NCBI GenBank assembly: GCA_019422105.1 | Contig: JAHZDZ010000002.1 | Span: 1-64,000, forward strand | Origin: Bacillota bacterium | GTDB taxonomy: Bacteria > Bacillota > Clostridia > Lachnospirales > Anaerotignaceae | Length of the DNA stretch: 64,000 nucleotides | Direction: 5' to 3' | Shown: positions 45,047 through 53,442 of the stretch, one piece after another | Position numbering within the stretch: the first letter of the stretch is position 1 | Layout of the letters: each line of letters opens with the position of its first letter | Translations under genes and position numbers: made by a program | The notes under the pieces: generated by a model | The model's database searches: none | What the model was told of the DNA's origin: nothing | The model's input: the letters and a program-made list of their open reading frames with translations, nothing else

Positions 45047-46219
45047 ATGGATTTTTTAAAGGAAGCAACGGCAATGAAGGAAACCCTGGTCGGATGGCGG
45101 AGGCACCTGCACGAGAATCCAGAGGTAGGTGCGGATTTACCCAATACGGTTGCCTTTGTGGAGGATAGGCTGAGGGAAATGGGCTACGCTCCAAAGAGGC
45201 TGGGAGGCGGTGTGACGGCTCTGGCAGGAAAAAAAGAGGGTAAAACAATTCTTCTACGAGCGGATATGGACGCCCTGCCTATGAAGGAAGAGAGCGGCCT
45301 GCCCTTTTCCTCCCCCTGCGATTGCGCTGCCCACTGCTGTGGGCATGATCTGCATACATCTATGCTTTTGGGCGCGGCGAAGCTTTTAAAGGAACATGAG
45401 GATGAGCTGGAAGGTCAGGTTAAATTTATGTTCCAGCCGGGGGAAGAGGTCTTCAAGGGAGCGAAACAGATGGTAGAGGCCGGTATATTAGAAAACCCAA
45501 GGGTTGACGCAGCCTTTGGCATGCATGTGTATCCCTTTGCTCCTGCGGGCGTTGTAGGGTATGGCTACGGCAATATATTCAGCGCCTGCTTTGGTTTTAA
45601 AATTACAATAAAGGGAAGGGGAAGCCACGGATCTATGCCGGAAAATTCCATTGACCCTATCAATATTGCGGTACATATCCATCTGGCGCTGCAGGAGCTT
45701 ATATCCAGAGAAAGCAATCCCGGGGACAGGGTATCCCTTACGATTGGATATTTGAACAGCGGACAGGCTGAAAATATTATACCTGAGACGGCAGTCATGG
45801 GCGGTACACTGCGAACCTATTCCAATGAGACAAGAGAATATCTGAAAAAGAGGATTAGGGAGGTCAGTGAAAAGACGGCGGATTTGTTCCGCGGAGCAGT
45901 TGATTTTGAGGTAACCATTGACGAGGGTTCGGTTTATAACGAGAAGGGTATGACCGACAGCCTTTTAAATACCGTTCGGGGAATTTCAGAGGAGTGGAAG
46001 ATTTTAGAGACAGGCGGGCTTAATGTTTCAGAGGATTTTGCAGAGCTGTCTGATAGGGTGCCCAGCACATTTTTCTTCCTGGCTACAGGCTTTGAGGGAA
46101 AGGACAACAGCTTGGCTATGCATAATCCGAAGATTTTGTTTAACGAGGATGCCCTCGCCTATGGCACTGCTATCCATACGGCATGCGCCTGTCAATGGCT
46201 GAAGGATAACAGCAGATAA
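45047..46219 (+). CDS. M20 family amidohydrolase (N-acyl amino acid / hippurate type)
   Basis: The 390-residue metallopeptidase cleaves N-acyl amino acids or related amides. Visible motifs are WRRHLHENPEVG, the metal-binding RADMDALP and CGHDLHT, EEVFKGAKQMVEAG and GMHVYP. The dimerisation lid contains GRGSHGSMPENSIDPI. The usual MHACGHD reads AHCCGHD here. ATG 45047 has GGGGGAAGAG. It is separated from the aldehyde dehydrogenase by about 200 bases. Confidence 0.93.
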   Translation: MDFLKEATAMKETLVGWRRHLHENPEVGADLPNTVAFVEDRLREMGYAPKRLGGGVTALAGKKEGKTILLRADMDALPMKEESGLPFSSPCDCAAHCCGHDLHTSMLLGAAKLLKEHEDELEGQVKFMFQPGEEVFKGAKQMVEAGILENPRVDAAFGMHVYPFAPAGVVGYGYGNIFSACFGFKITIKGRGSHGSMPENSIDPINIAVHIHLALQELISRESNPGDRVSLTIGYLNSGQAENIIPETAVMGGTLRTYSNETREYLKKRIREVSEKTADLFRGAVDFEVTIDEGSVYNEKGMTDSLLNTVRGISEEWKILETGGLNVSEDFAELSDRVPSTFFFLATGFEGKDNSLAMHNPKILFNEDALAYGTAIHTACACQWLKDNSR

Positions 46220-46292
46220 GCGTCTGAAAAAACAGCGGGCTGTTTGTGGCAGAGCGGCCTGCTGTTTTTTTAATTTATATTTGAAAAAGGGG

Positions 46293-46393
46293 TTGACAAA
46301 ATATGCAGCCTATGTTATCGTGTATATACATCAAAAGAGCGTGTATATGAAACGGAAAAAACAAAATAATTTTGACTATATCGTGTATATACA
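46293..46393 (+). promoter_or_regulatory. promoter region with repeated TGTATATACA operators
   Basis: A -35 TTGACA lies at 46293-46298. The 10-bp palindrome TGTATATACA occurs at 46321-46330 and 46384-46393, each inside TATCGTGTATATACAT, and a partial copy GTGTATATGAAA is at 46341-46352. A second TTGACT (46372-46377) precedes the last palindrome. These look like binding sites of a dimeric repressor not encoded nearby. Confidence 0.65.
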
Positions 46394-46464
46394 TGAATTT
46401 GAGTGAGCGCTTTCCTATAAGGTTTATTGCAGCATATTTTAACAAAAAAGAAGGAGGAAGGAAA

Positions 46465-46917
46465 ATGAAGAGTTATCAGGAGGGAATTGCAGCATTAAAG
46501 CGGCTTTATGGAGGGGACAATACAATCGTACTGGCTACAGTAAACAAACGTTTTGAGCCCAGCACCAGGGTAGTGGATGGTTATTACAGGGATGGAAGTT
46601 TTTACGTTATGACACATGCGCTTACCCATAAGATGAAGGATATTGCAATTAATCCAAATGTTTCCATTAACAAAGACCGTTTGAACGCCCGGGGAAGGGC
46701 AGAAAACTGCGGGCATCCTCTTGAGGAAAAAAACAGGAGATTACGAAATGAATTGATGCAGGTTTTTCACGCTTTCTACCATGAGAGTGTTCACGAGGAG
46801 GACGCGAATACCTGTATTTTGAAAATAGAATTGACAGATGCTGTTTTTGTGGACAACGGCAATTTGTATGAAATAGATTTTAAAAATGAGACGGCAATAA
46901 AAAGATTGTTTTCCTGA
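46465..46917 (+). CDS. pyridoxamine 5'-phosphate oxidase-fold protein
   Basis: The 150-residue protein has the split-barrel flavin-binding fold of the PPOX-like family (NTIVLATVNKRFEPSTRVVDGYY, SFYVMTHALTHKMKDIAINPNVSI). Such small proteins bind FMN, F420 or haem and often act in stress or detoxification. True PdxH substrate residues cannot be confirmed. ATG 46465 has AAGGAGGAAGG. Its promoter carries TGTATATACA palindromes suggesting inducible control. Confidence 0.8.
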   Translation: MKSYQEGIAALKRLYGGDNTIVLATVNKRFEPSTRVVDGYYRDGSFYVMTHALTHKMKDIAINPNVSINKDRLNARGRAENCGHPLEEKNRRLRNELMQVFHAFYHESVHEEDANTCILKIELTDAVFVDNGNLYEIDFKNETAIKRLFS

Positions 46918-47340
46918 AGCTTGACAATTTTGCCCCTTACAATATTCCTAACTTGAAAAAGGGTTGGAAATATTGTTTTATATTTTTTCATCTCAAACGA
47001 AAAACAGCTGACAATAAGGCTGAGTGCTTTGGCACTGACCATATATTCAGCTGTTTTTTGTGTTTTGTCGAATTGGTCCTCATTAAAAATTGATTTATGA
47101 GAATAAACCGGCAGCCAGATCTTTTCTTGTGCCGATATCATACTTGTCCGAGAAAGAATAAGCTGCTCTAAAAGTCTTGTTTTGCAAGGGAAGCCCTTTG
47201 ATAAAAATATTGCTCCGTTTTTAAGCGTATGAATTTATAAAGCGCACGAAATTCTAAATCGATTTCAGCAGGCTGAAGTGGCTTCATCTCAGATTTTTAT
47301 CCGGCAGAGGTCTGCCGTTTTGATAACGGTATCAGCTCTA
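46918..47340. other. convergent intergenic region with hairpins and a possible gene remnant
   Basis: Two plus-strand terminator-like hairpins lie here: ACAATATTCC/GGAAATATTGT followed by T residues (about 46940-46988) and AAACAGCTGA/TCAGCTGTTTTTT (about 47000-47062). CGGCAGA-TCTGCCG at 47302-47317 is a third dyad. On the minus strand about 47228-47095 an open frame without a start codon ends SFSDKYDIGTRKDLAAGLFS-stop, which reads like the C-terminus of a lost gene. Confidence 0.4.
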
Positions 47341-48777
47341 TTAATATGCTCTGCCCCAGTAAACCATGTGTTTGGCTTTTTTGCCGCAGCACACACAGGT
47401 GTCAGAGATTTCCTCCTGCTCGAAAGGAATACAGCGGCTGGTAGCGCTGGTTTTTTCCTTTATGGCATCTTCGCAGGCCTGGTCGCCGCACCACATAGCC
47501 TTGACAAAGCCGGGAGTTTCGTTTAATATCCGCTCGAAATCCTCCATGTTTGTGGCACTGTAGGTTTTGGAATCCCTTCTCTGGGTTGCTTTTTGAAGGA
47601 GGGTGATTTGGATATCCTCCAAAAGCTTTGCCACTTCCTCCTCCAGATTATCCATGGAAACTGTAATTTTTTCTCCCGTATCACGCCTTGCAAGTACAAC
47701 CTGATTCTTTTCTATATCTTTCGGGCCTACCTCCAGACGGATTGGAACGCCCTTCATCTCATATTCGCTGAATTTCCATCCGGGGGATTTGTCGCTTCCG
47801 TCGACCTTTACTCTTGCGGCACTGCTCAAACGTTCCCTAAGTTCCTCTGCTTTATCAAGAACACCCTCCTTGTGCTGGGCAATGGGTATAATGACAACCT
47901 GTATGGGGGCAACCTTCGGAGGGAGCACAAGACCGCTGTTGTCGCCGTGCACCATTATTATGGCGCCGATGAGGCGGGTGGTTACACCCCATGAGGTTTG
48001 GTGTACATACTGAAGCTTGTTATCTTTGTCTGTATACTGGATGCCGAAAGCCTGGGCGAAGCCGTCGCCGAAATTGTGTGAGGTTCCCGACTGCAGCGCC
48101 TTGCCATCGTGCATGAGGCTTTCGATGGTGTAGGTAGCCTTTGCGCCTGCAAAACGCTCCTTTGCTGTTTTTTCTCCCTTGATTACAGGGATAGCCAGAA
48201 CATTGTGGCAGAAATCAGCGTATACATTGAGCATTTTGATGGTTTCTTCCTCGGCTTCCTGGGCTGTGGCATGGGCGGTATGGCCTTCCTGCCATAAAAA
48301 TTCAGTTGTTCTCAAAAACGGCCTTGTTGTTTTTTCCCAGCGCACAACAGAGCACCACTGATTATAAAGCTTTGGCAGATCCCTGTGTGACTGAATAATA
48401 TTTTTATAGTGGTCGCAGAAGAGGGTTTCGGAGGTTGGGCGAACGCAAAGTCTTTCCTGCAGGGTGTTTTCGCCGCCCTGTGTTACCCATGCAACCTCAG
48501 GGGCGAAGCCCTCCACATGATCCTTTTCCTTCTGCAAAAGGCTTTCCGGTATGAACATGGGCATGTAAACATTTTCGTGTCCCGTCGCCTTAAATCTTTC
48601 ATCCAGCTGCTTTTGAATCAGCTCCCAGATGGCATAGCCGTAGGGACGGATTATCATACAGCCCTTCACTGTGGAGTAATCGGTTAAATCGGCTTTTTTG
48701 ACAACGTCTGTGTACCATTGTGGAAAATCCGTTTCCATATCGGTAATGGACTCGACTAATTTCTTTTCCTTTGCCAT
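47341..48777 (-). CDS. proS: prolyl-tRNA synthetase (ProS type 3)
   Basis: The 478-residue enzyme charges tRNA-Pro. It is the archaeal/eukaryote-like form without the bacterial editing insertion. Class II motif 1 is around the KGCMIIRPYGYAIWE segment, motif 2 is FLRTTEFLWQEGHTAH, and HNFGDGFAQAFGI and QTSWGVTTRL are near motif 3. The C-terminal zinc-type domain (CGDQAC, CVCCGKKA, ending VYWGRAY) is typical. The second ATG (48777) is preferred, with GGAGAAAAA before it. The leader carries a T-box. Confidence 0.96.
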   Translation of the reverse strand: MAKEKKLVESITDMETDFPQWYTDVVKKADLTDYSTVKGCMIIRPYGYAIWELIQKQLDERFKATGHENVYMPMFIPESLLQKEKDHVEGFAPEVAWVTQGGENTLQERLCVRPTSETLFCDHYKNIIQSHRDLPKLYNQWCSVVRWEKTTRPFLRTTEFLWQEGHTAHATAQEAEEETIKMLNVYADFCHNVLAIPVIKGEKTAKERFAGAKATYTIESLMHDGKALQSGTSHNFGDGFAQAFGIQYTDKDNKLQYVHQTSWGVTTRLIGAIIMVHGDNSGLVLPPKVAPIQVVIIPIAQHKEGVLDKAEELRERLSSAARVKVDGSDKSPGWKFSEYEMKGVPIRLEVGPKDIEKNQVVLARRDTGEKITVSMDNLEEEVAKLLEDIQITLLQKATQRRDSKTYSATNMEDFERILNETPGFVKAMWCGDQACEDAIKEKTSATSRCIPFEQEEISDTCVCCGKKAKHMVYWGRAY

Positions 48778-48812
48778 ATTTTTTTCTCCTCTCAAATTTT
48801 AAAAATGAACAT

Positions 48813-49107
48813 AAAAAAAGCCTGTTCCCCTCTTACGATAAGGGGCCAGACTCTGCCGGCGGTACCACCCTAATTCCGTTTATGAAAAACGGCCTTTCAG
48901 CCATTAACGCAGGCATGCGCCGCCTTTTTTATTGGGGCGGAACTCGGGGAGCAGGGTTCAAAAAGATATGCCGAGGGTTTTCACCAATTCCCTCTCTCTT
49001 TTTGGCAAATTGCTTTTTTACTATTTTCCCGTCAAAGTCTTTTCTTCTGAATATCAGCGGAAGCGGTTCAGGAGTGCTTTTTGAAACGAGTCTCCGCTTT
49101 TTGATAT
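48813..49107 (-). promoter_or_regulatory. T-box leader controlling proS
   Basis: On the minus strand the leader contains the T-box GGGTGGTACCGCCGGCAG (48855-48870 region), followed by a terminator hairpin with CCCCTT/AAGAGGGG and seven T residues (48813-48850). Further upstream is a Stem I region including GAGGGAATTGGTG and GAACCCTGCTCC, which offers Pro codons CCC/CCT as specifier candidates. Uncharged tRNA-Pro should favour the antiterminator. Confidence 0.93.
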
Positions 49108-49114
49108 AATACAG

Positions 49115-49143
49115 ATTATAGTGAAAGGCTTAAAATCTGTCAA
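49115..49143 (-). promoter_or_regulatory. consensus sigma-A promoter of the proS leader
   Basis: On the minus strand TTGACA (49143-49138) and TATAAT (49120-49115) are separated by exactly 17 bases, a perfect match to consensus. Confidence 0.92.
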
Positions 49144-49263
49144 GGGCTTTCATGAGGTGTTTTTATGAAAAAGACAGGGCTTTCACTTACTTGTACAGCC
49201 ATACTCAAAGCTTTGCTGCCTTTATAGGCGTAAAGACAATAAAAACGTATGCCAGCTGTTTTT

Positions 49264-49659
49264 TCACATTTTTTTCACGGTGTTACGCCAGGACAGCGAA
49301 CAAAAAGAAATTGACACAATGAAATGCAAAAGGAGATTGGGTGCAGTAAAATTATAAGTATTTGATACTTCTCCAAATTCCAACAGAAAACGGCAGCCTA
49401 TGCCCGCGCAGGTGAAGGCCGCTGTCAGGCCGATGATAAACAGTATACGCCTGTTGGGAAAAAGACAGCCCAATCCCTCCCCAATGCAGACAGAAGAGGC
49501 AGTGCAGGAGAATATGTTTATCAAAATAAAGAGATAAGACCACTGCTTATTTAGATTGTAAACAGGGAAAGAACAGCAATGAACAAGTATTGCAAATCCG
49601 AATATTGCAGTATATGAAATACCCTTATGATTCTGTATTGCTCTGTACAGGCTAGACAT
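49264..49659 (-). CDS. small membrane protein of unknown function
   Basis: The 131-residue hydrophobic protein has about four predicted transmembrane segments (ISYTAIFGFAILVHCCSF; WSYLFILINIFSC; ILFIIGLTAAFTCAGIGC; LLLHFIVSISFC). The start ATG is preceded on the minus strand by AAGGTGATAG. I do not recognise the family. It stands alone upstream of the proS leader on the same strand, with no neighbours suggesting a role. Moderate confidence that it is real rests on the ribosome site and helix pattern. Confidence 0.55.
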   Translation of the reverse strand: MSSLYRAIQNHKGISYTAIFGFAILVHCCSFPVYNLNKQWSYLFILINIFSCTASSVCIGEGLGCLFPNRRILFIIGLTAAFTCAGIGCRFLLEFGEVSNTYNFTAPNLLLHFIVSISFCSLSWRNTVKKM

Positions 49660-50154
49660 ACTATCACCTTACCAATCTGTATCTGTCTCTTTTAACCTAC
49701 TTTACCATAGGAAACGCTTCTAAAACAATCTTATCATGACTGGAGAGAAAAGAGAAGATAAAAGCACGATTTCAGTTTTACGCAAGGCTGCCAATTTAGG
49801 GATGGGATACAGAGGGTACACAGATTCATCCGTCTTTGTCGCATTTTCCATTGATAAAAAGAGGAGGTGGAAAAACCAAAAGCTATCGTTAAGGGATGAA
49901 TTTATAGTATAATGGGTAAAAAGGTAAAACATCTTTTTAAAAAAGGTTTGGTGTGCCGATAAATTTAAATTTTCAGGGATGTCGTCCCTGAAATATTGCC
50001 GGGGCTGTGCTCTTGACTGATAGAAGCTGTGTATATACGCGGTTTCCTGAAAAAATAATGCCTCGCTTTTTTCAAAAAGGAAGCGGGCTTGGGCAAAGCT
50101 TTTTACACAGCCTGAATTTTATTGAAAAAAACGATTGTACTGGAGGAATAGAAA
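49660..50154. other. intergenic stretch with a long hairpin
   Basis: TTTCAGGGA (49971-49979) and TCCCTGAAA (49985-49993) form a stable hairpin without a T-run. A weaker CGCTT/AAGCG dyad lies near 50064-50090. A 70-codon minus-strand frame (49932-49720) lacks a convincing ribosome site and is not called. Confidence 0.5.
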
Positions 50155-51273
50155 ATGAGAGATGAACGTTTGGAAAAACTGGCGGAAGTATTGGTTTCTT
50201 ATTCTACAAAAGTAAAGGCAGGGGACGACGTTTGTGTCAGCGGAGAGGAGGCGTCCCTTCCTTTCATCAAGGAGGTCTCAAAAAAAGTCATTGAAAAGGG
50301 GGCTTTTGTACGCTATTTTGTGGATTTGCCCCAAATAGAGGCGTTTTTATTGAAAAATGGCAGTGAAGAACAGATTGGAAAGCCCAATTTTCGTTTTGGA
50401 GAATGCGCCAGGAGTGATGTATGGATTTCGGCCTGGGGAACGGATAATATCTGTACCCTGAACAGTATCAGCGGGGAGAGGCTGAAGATGCGCCGGCTTG
50501 GCAACAGTGAAAACCGTAAGGTCTATAACAGCCGTTCGGGAAGCGGTGCCCTTCGGTGGTGCGGAACGCAGTATCCCACAAACGCAGATGCACAGTATGC
50601 CAAAATGAGCCTGGAGGAATATGAGGATTTTGTATATAAGGCAGGCTTCCTGGACAGGAGTAATCCTGTGGAGGAGTGGAAAAAGCTTGAGAAATTTCAG
50701 CAAAAATGGATAGAATATTTAGATAAGAAGGAAGTTTTGCACATTGTCAGTGCGGATACTGACATTGAGGTGGGGATAAAAGGGAGAAAATGGATTAACT
50801 GCTGTGGAAAAGAGAATTTTCCTGACGGTGAGATTTTTACTTCTCCTGTGGAGGATATGATAAATGGAAGAATTACCTTTTCCTACCCGGCTCTCATTAA
50901 CGGGAATGCGTTCGCGGGCGTTTCGCTTTTGGTAAGGGAAGGACGCATTGTAAAGGCGCACTGCAAAGATAGGGCGCAGGAGGAAAAGCTTCTTTCCTAC
51001 ATTGATACCGACGAAGGCTCCCGCTATTTTGGCGAGGTGGCCATTGGCACCAATTATGATATAGACCGTTTCAGTTACAATATCCTTTTTGATGAGAAAA
51101 TGGGCGGTACCATGCATATGGCTGTCGGCTGCGCTATGGAGGAGGCGGGAGGGAAAAATGAATCCGCTATCCACTGGGATATGATAAACGACATGAAAAC
51201 GGAGGGCAGAATATATGCTGACGGCGAGCTGTTCTATGAGAAGGGACGTTTTCTGGATACTGTACTGAAGTAA
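50155..51273 (+). CDS. M29-family aminopeptidase
   Basis: The 372-residue protein fits thermophilic aminopeptidase family M29 (AmpS/PepS/aminopeptidase T). The N-terminal half has the SGEEASLPFIKEVSKK substrate-side fold. The C-terminal half carries metal-ligand motifs in NFPDGEIFTSPVEDMINGR, GEVAIGTN, GGTMHMAVGCAM and IHWDMI. It removes N-terminal residues from peptides in the cytoplasm. CTGGAGGA precedes ATG. It stands about 390 bases before gatC. Confidence 0.93.
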   Translation: MRDERLEKLAEVLVSYSTKVKAGDDVCVSGEEASLPFIKEVSKKVIEKGAFVRYFVDLPQIEAFLLKNGSEEQIGKPNFRFGECARSDVWISAWGTDNICTLNSISGERLKMRRLGNSENRKVYNSRSGSGALRWCGTQYPTNADAQYAKMSLEEYEDFVYKAGFLDRSNPVEEWKKLEKFQQKWIEYLDKKEVLHIVSADTDIEVGIKGRKWINCCGKENFPDGEIFTSPVEDMINGRITFSYPALINGNAFAGVSLLVREGRIVKAHCKDRAQEEKLLSYIDTDEGSRYFGEVAIGTNYDIDRFSYNILFDEKMGGTMHMAVGCAMEEAGGKNESAIHWDMINDMKTEGRIYADGELFYEKGRFLDTVLK

Positions 51274-51659
51274 GTTTATGGAATTGAGACGGTGCAATAT
51301 GGAAATATTGCGGGGTGATTCGTTGATTTTACATGTATTTTATGATATTGTAGATAATGTATATTTATGGAACTTTTCAGTGAAAGGCTCTTAAAATAAA
51401 TGAGCAGTAAAAACCTCAAGTATTTTTGTAATGCAAGGATTCGGGGAATGGTTCCTGAACACTGCGGGGGTTTCACCTTTGAAGCTATAGAATCCGCATA
51501 CGCTTGCGCTTTCCTAAAAGGCTTCCGCCTCAGTTTCTGAATAGGTGGGTGAGAAGATAGCAAAGCTTAGGGTTGAAATAGGTTTTTCGGCATTCTGAGG
51601 AGGGTCATGCCTCCTGTTTTTATGAATAGAAAGAGGTTCTTTAAAAAGGAGAGGTGACA
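51274..51659. other. leader region before gatCAB
   Basis: The 386-base gap holds a hairpin AGGAGG-GTCATG-CCTCCT followed by GTTTTTATG (about 51598-51621), 40 bases before gatC, and an AGGCTTCCGCCT dyad near 51519-51530. The first could attenuate transcription. No T-box consensus was seen. Confidence 0.5.
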
Positions 51660-51947
51660 ATGAAAATAACAGACGAGATGATAGACTATATCGGTATATT
51701 GGCAAGACTTGAATTAAGCGGGGAAGAGAAGGAAACGGCGAAAACGGAGATTGAGAAAATAATCAACTATATGGATATTTTGAATACCTTGGATACGGAA
51801 GGAATTGAGGCCATGAGCCATGCATTTCCCGTAAAGAATGTTTTCAGGGAGGATGTTGTGGAGCCTTCCGTTGATCGTGAAACAATACTGAAAAATGCGC
51901 CTGATGAGAAGGACGGCTGTTTTAAGGTTCCGAAAACAGTAGAATAA
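51660..51947 (+). CDS. gatC: Asp/Glu-tRNA amidotransferase subunit C
   Basis: The 95-residue protein stabilises GatA in the GatCAB complex that converts Glu-tRNA-Gln and/or Asp-tRNA-Asn to the amidated forms. The family pattern is seen in YIGILARLELSGEEKE and the C-terminal LRED-like region NVFREDVVEPS. ATG 51660 follows AAAGGAGAGG. The upstream in-frame GTG is inside that site. First gene of gatCAB. Confidence 0.95.
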   Translation: MKITDEMIDYIGILARLELSGEEKETAKTEIEKIINYMDILNTLDTEGIEAMSHAFPVKNVFREDVVEPSVDRETILKNAPDEKDGCFKVPKTVE

Positions 51948-51966
51948 GAAAAGGGGATAGAGCGTT

Positions 51967-53439
51967 ATGGATTTGAGCCGGTTAACTGCCTTGGAAATGG
52001 GCAGTATGATAAGAAACAGGGAAATCAGCGTGGCGGAGGTGACAAGAGCTTCCCTTGACAGGATAAAGGAAAGGGAACCTCTATACCACAGCTTCATTAC
52101 AGTTTGTGAGAAGGAAGCAATGGAGCGGGCAGAGAAGGTGCAGAAGGGAATTGAGGATGGTACCTATACCTCCCCGCTGGCAGGCGTTCCCATGGCGGTA
52201 AAGGACAACATGTGCACAAAAGGTATTCAGACCTCCTGTGCGTCTAAAATGCTGGAAGGGTTTTTACCGACCTACAGCGCCACGGCGGTGAGAAAGCTTG
52301 AGGACGCCGGGGCAGTGATACTTGGAAAATGCAATATGGATGAATTTGCCATGGGATCTACGACGGAAACCTCCCATTTTGGAGAGACAAAAAATCCCTG
52401 GGATTTAAACAGGGTTCCCGGCGGATCCAGCGGCGGCTCTGCCGCGGCGGTAGCAGGAGGAGAGGCTTTTTACTCTCTTGGATCCGACACAGGCGGATCT
52501 ATACGCCAGCCGGCGGCTTTCTGCGGTGTGACAGGCATTAAGCCCACCTATGGAAGGGTTTCCCGCTATGGTCTGATAGCCTATGCCTCCTCTCTTGACC
52601 AGATTGGGCCTTTCGGTAAGGATGTAGCCGATGTGGCCGAGGTGCTGTCTGTTATTTCAGGCCACGACAAAAAGGACTCTACCTCTGTGGAGCAGGAAGG
52701 GCCGAAATTTATACTGAAAAACAATGTGAAGGGAATAAAAGTAGGTATACCGAGAGATTATTTCGGAGACGGCCTTGACGCGGAGGTAAGGGAAAAGGTA
52801 ATGGCTTCCGCTAAAAAGCTGGAGGCTATGGGCGCTGTTGTGGAGGAATTTGACATGCCTGAATTACAGTATGCTATTCCTGCCTACTATATCATAGCCT
52901 GCGCAGAGGCGAGTTCCAATCTGTCTCGTTTTGACGGCATTAAATATGGATACTGCAACAAGAGCATAGACGATTTGACAAAGCTCTACTATCAAAACAG
53001 AAGCGAGGGCTTTGGCATAGAGGTAAAAAGAAGAATACTCATTGGCGCATTTGTTTTGAGCAGCGGTTATTATGACGCTTATTACAACAAGGCTTTGCAG
53101 GTGAAGGCCATTATCAAAAGGGCGTTTGACAAGGCCTTTGAGAAATATGATGTGATTTTGAGTCCGACAGCGCCTACGACTGCTCTGAAAATGGGAGAAA
53201 ACCTGAGCGACCCTCTGAAAATGTATCTGGGAGATATCTATACGGTTTCTGTGAATTTGGCAGGGCTTCCGGGGCTTGTGGTGCCCTGCGGCTTTGACAG
53301 GGAGGGACTTCCTGTAGGACTTCAGCTTATCGGTCCCGCCTTCAGCGAGGAAAAGCTTCTCAATATTGGCTACAGCTACCAGATGGAAACAGATTTCCAC
53401 AAAAAAAGACCGGAAACAACTAAGGGAAAGGAGGCGTAA
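51967..53439 (+). CDS. gatA: Asp/Glu-tRNA amidotransferase subunit A (glutaminase)
   Basis: The 490-residue amidase-signature enzyme releases ammonia from glutamine. The catalytic Lys is in MAVKDN, the cis-Ser in GGSSGGSAAAV and the nucleophilic Ser in GSDTGGSIRQPAAF. The length matches GatA. It is 19 bases after gatC and four bases before gatB. Confidence 0.97.
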   Translation: MDLSRLTALEMGSMIRNREISVAEVTRASLDRIKEREPLYHSFITVCEKEAMERAEKVQKGIEDGTYTSPLAGVPMAVKDNMCTKGIQTSCASKMLEGFLPTYSATAVRKLEDAGAVILGKCNMDEFAMGSTTETSHFGETKNPWDLNRVPGGSSGGSAAAVAGGEAFYSLGSDTGGSIRQPAAFCGVTGIKPTYGRVSRYGLIAYASSLDQIGPFGKDVADVAEVLSVISGHDKKDSTSVEQEGPKFILKNNVKGIKVGIPRDYFGDGLDAEVREKVMASAKKLEAMGAVVEEFDMPELQYAIPAYYIIACAEASSNLSRFDGIKYGYCNKSIDDLTKLYYQNRSEGFGIEVKRRILIGAFVLSSGYYDAYYNKALQVKAIIKRAFDKAFEKYDVILSPTAPTTALKMGENLSDPLKMYLGDIYTVSVNLAGLPGLVVPCGFDREGLPVGLQLIGPAFSEEKLLNIGYSYQMETDFHKKRPETTKGKEA

Positions 53440-53442
53440 GGC

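Noticed and set aside
46791..47141. 116-codon minus-strand frame overlapping the PPOX-fold gene
   Set aside because: Over a third lies antisense to a well-supported gene, it has no ribosome site, and its composition is not convincing.
49720..49932. 70-codon minus-strand frame
   Set aside because: No ribosome site and no recognisable domain or clear membrane topology.
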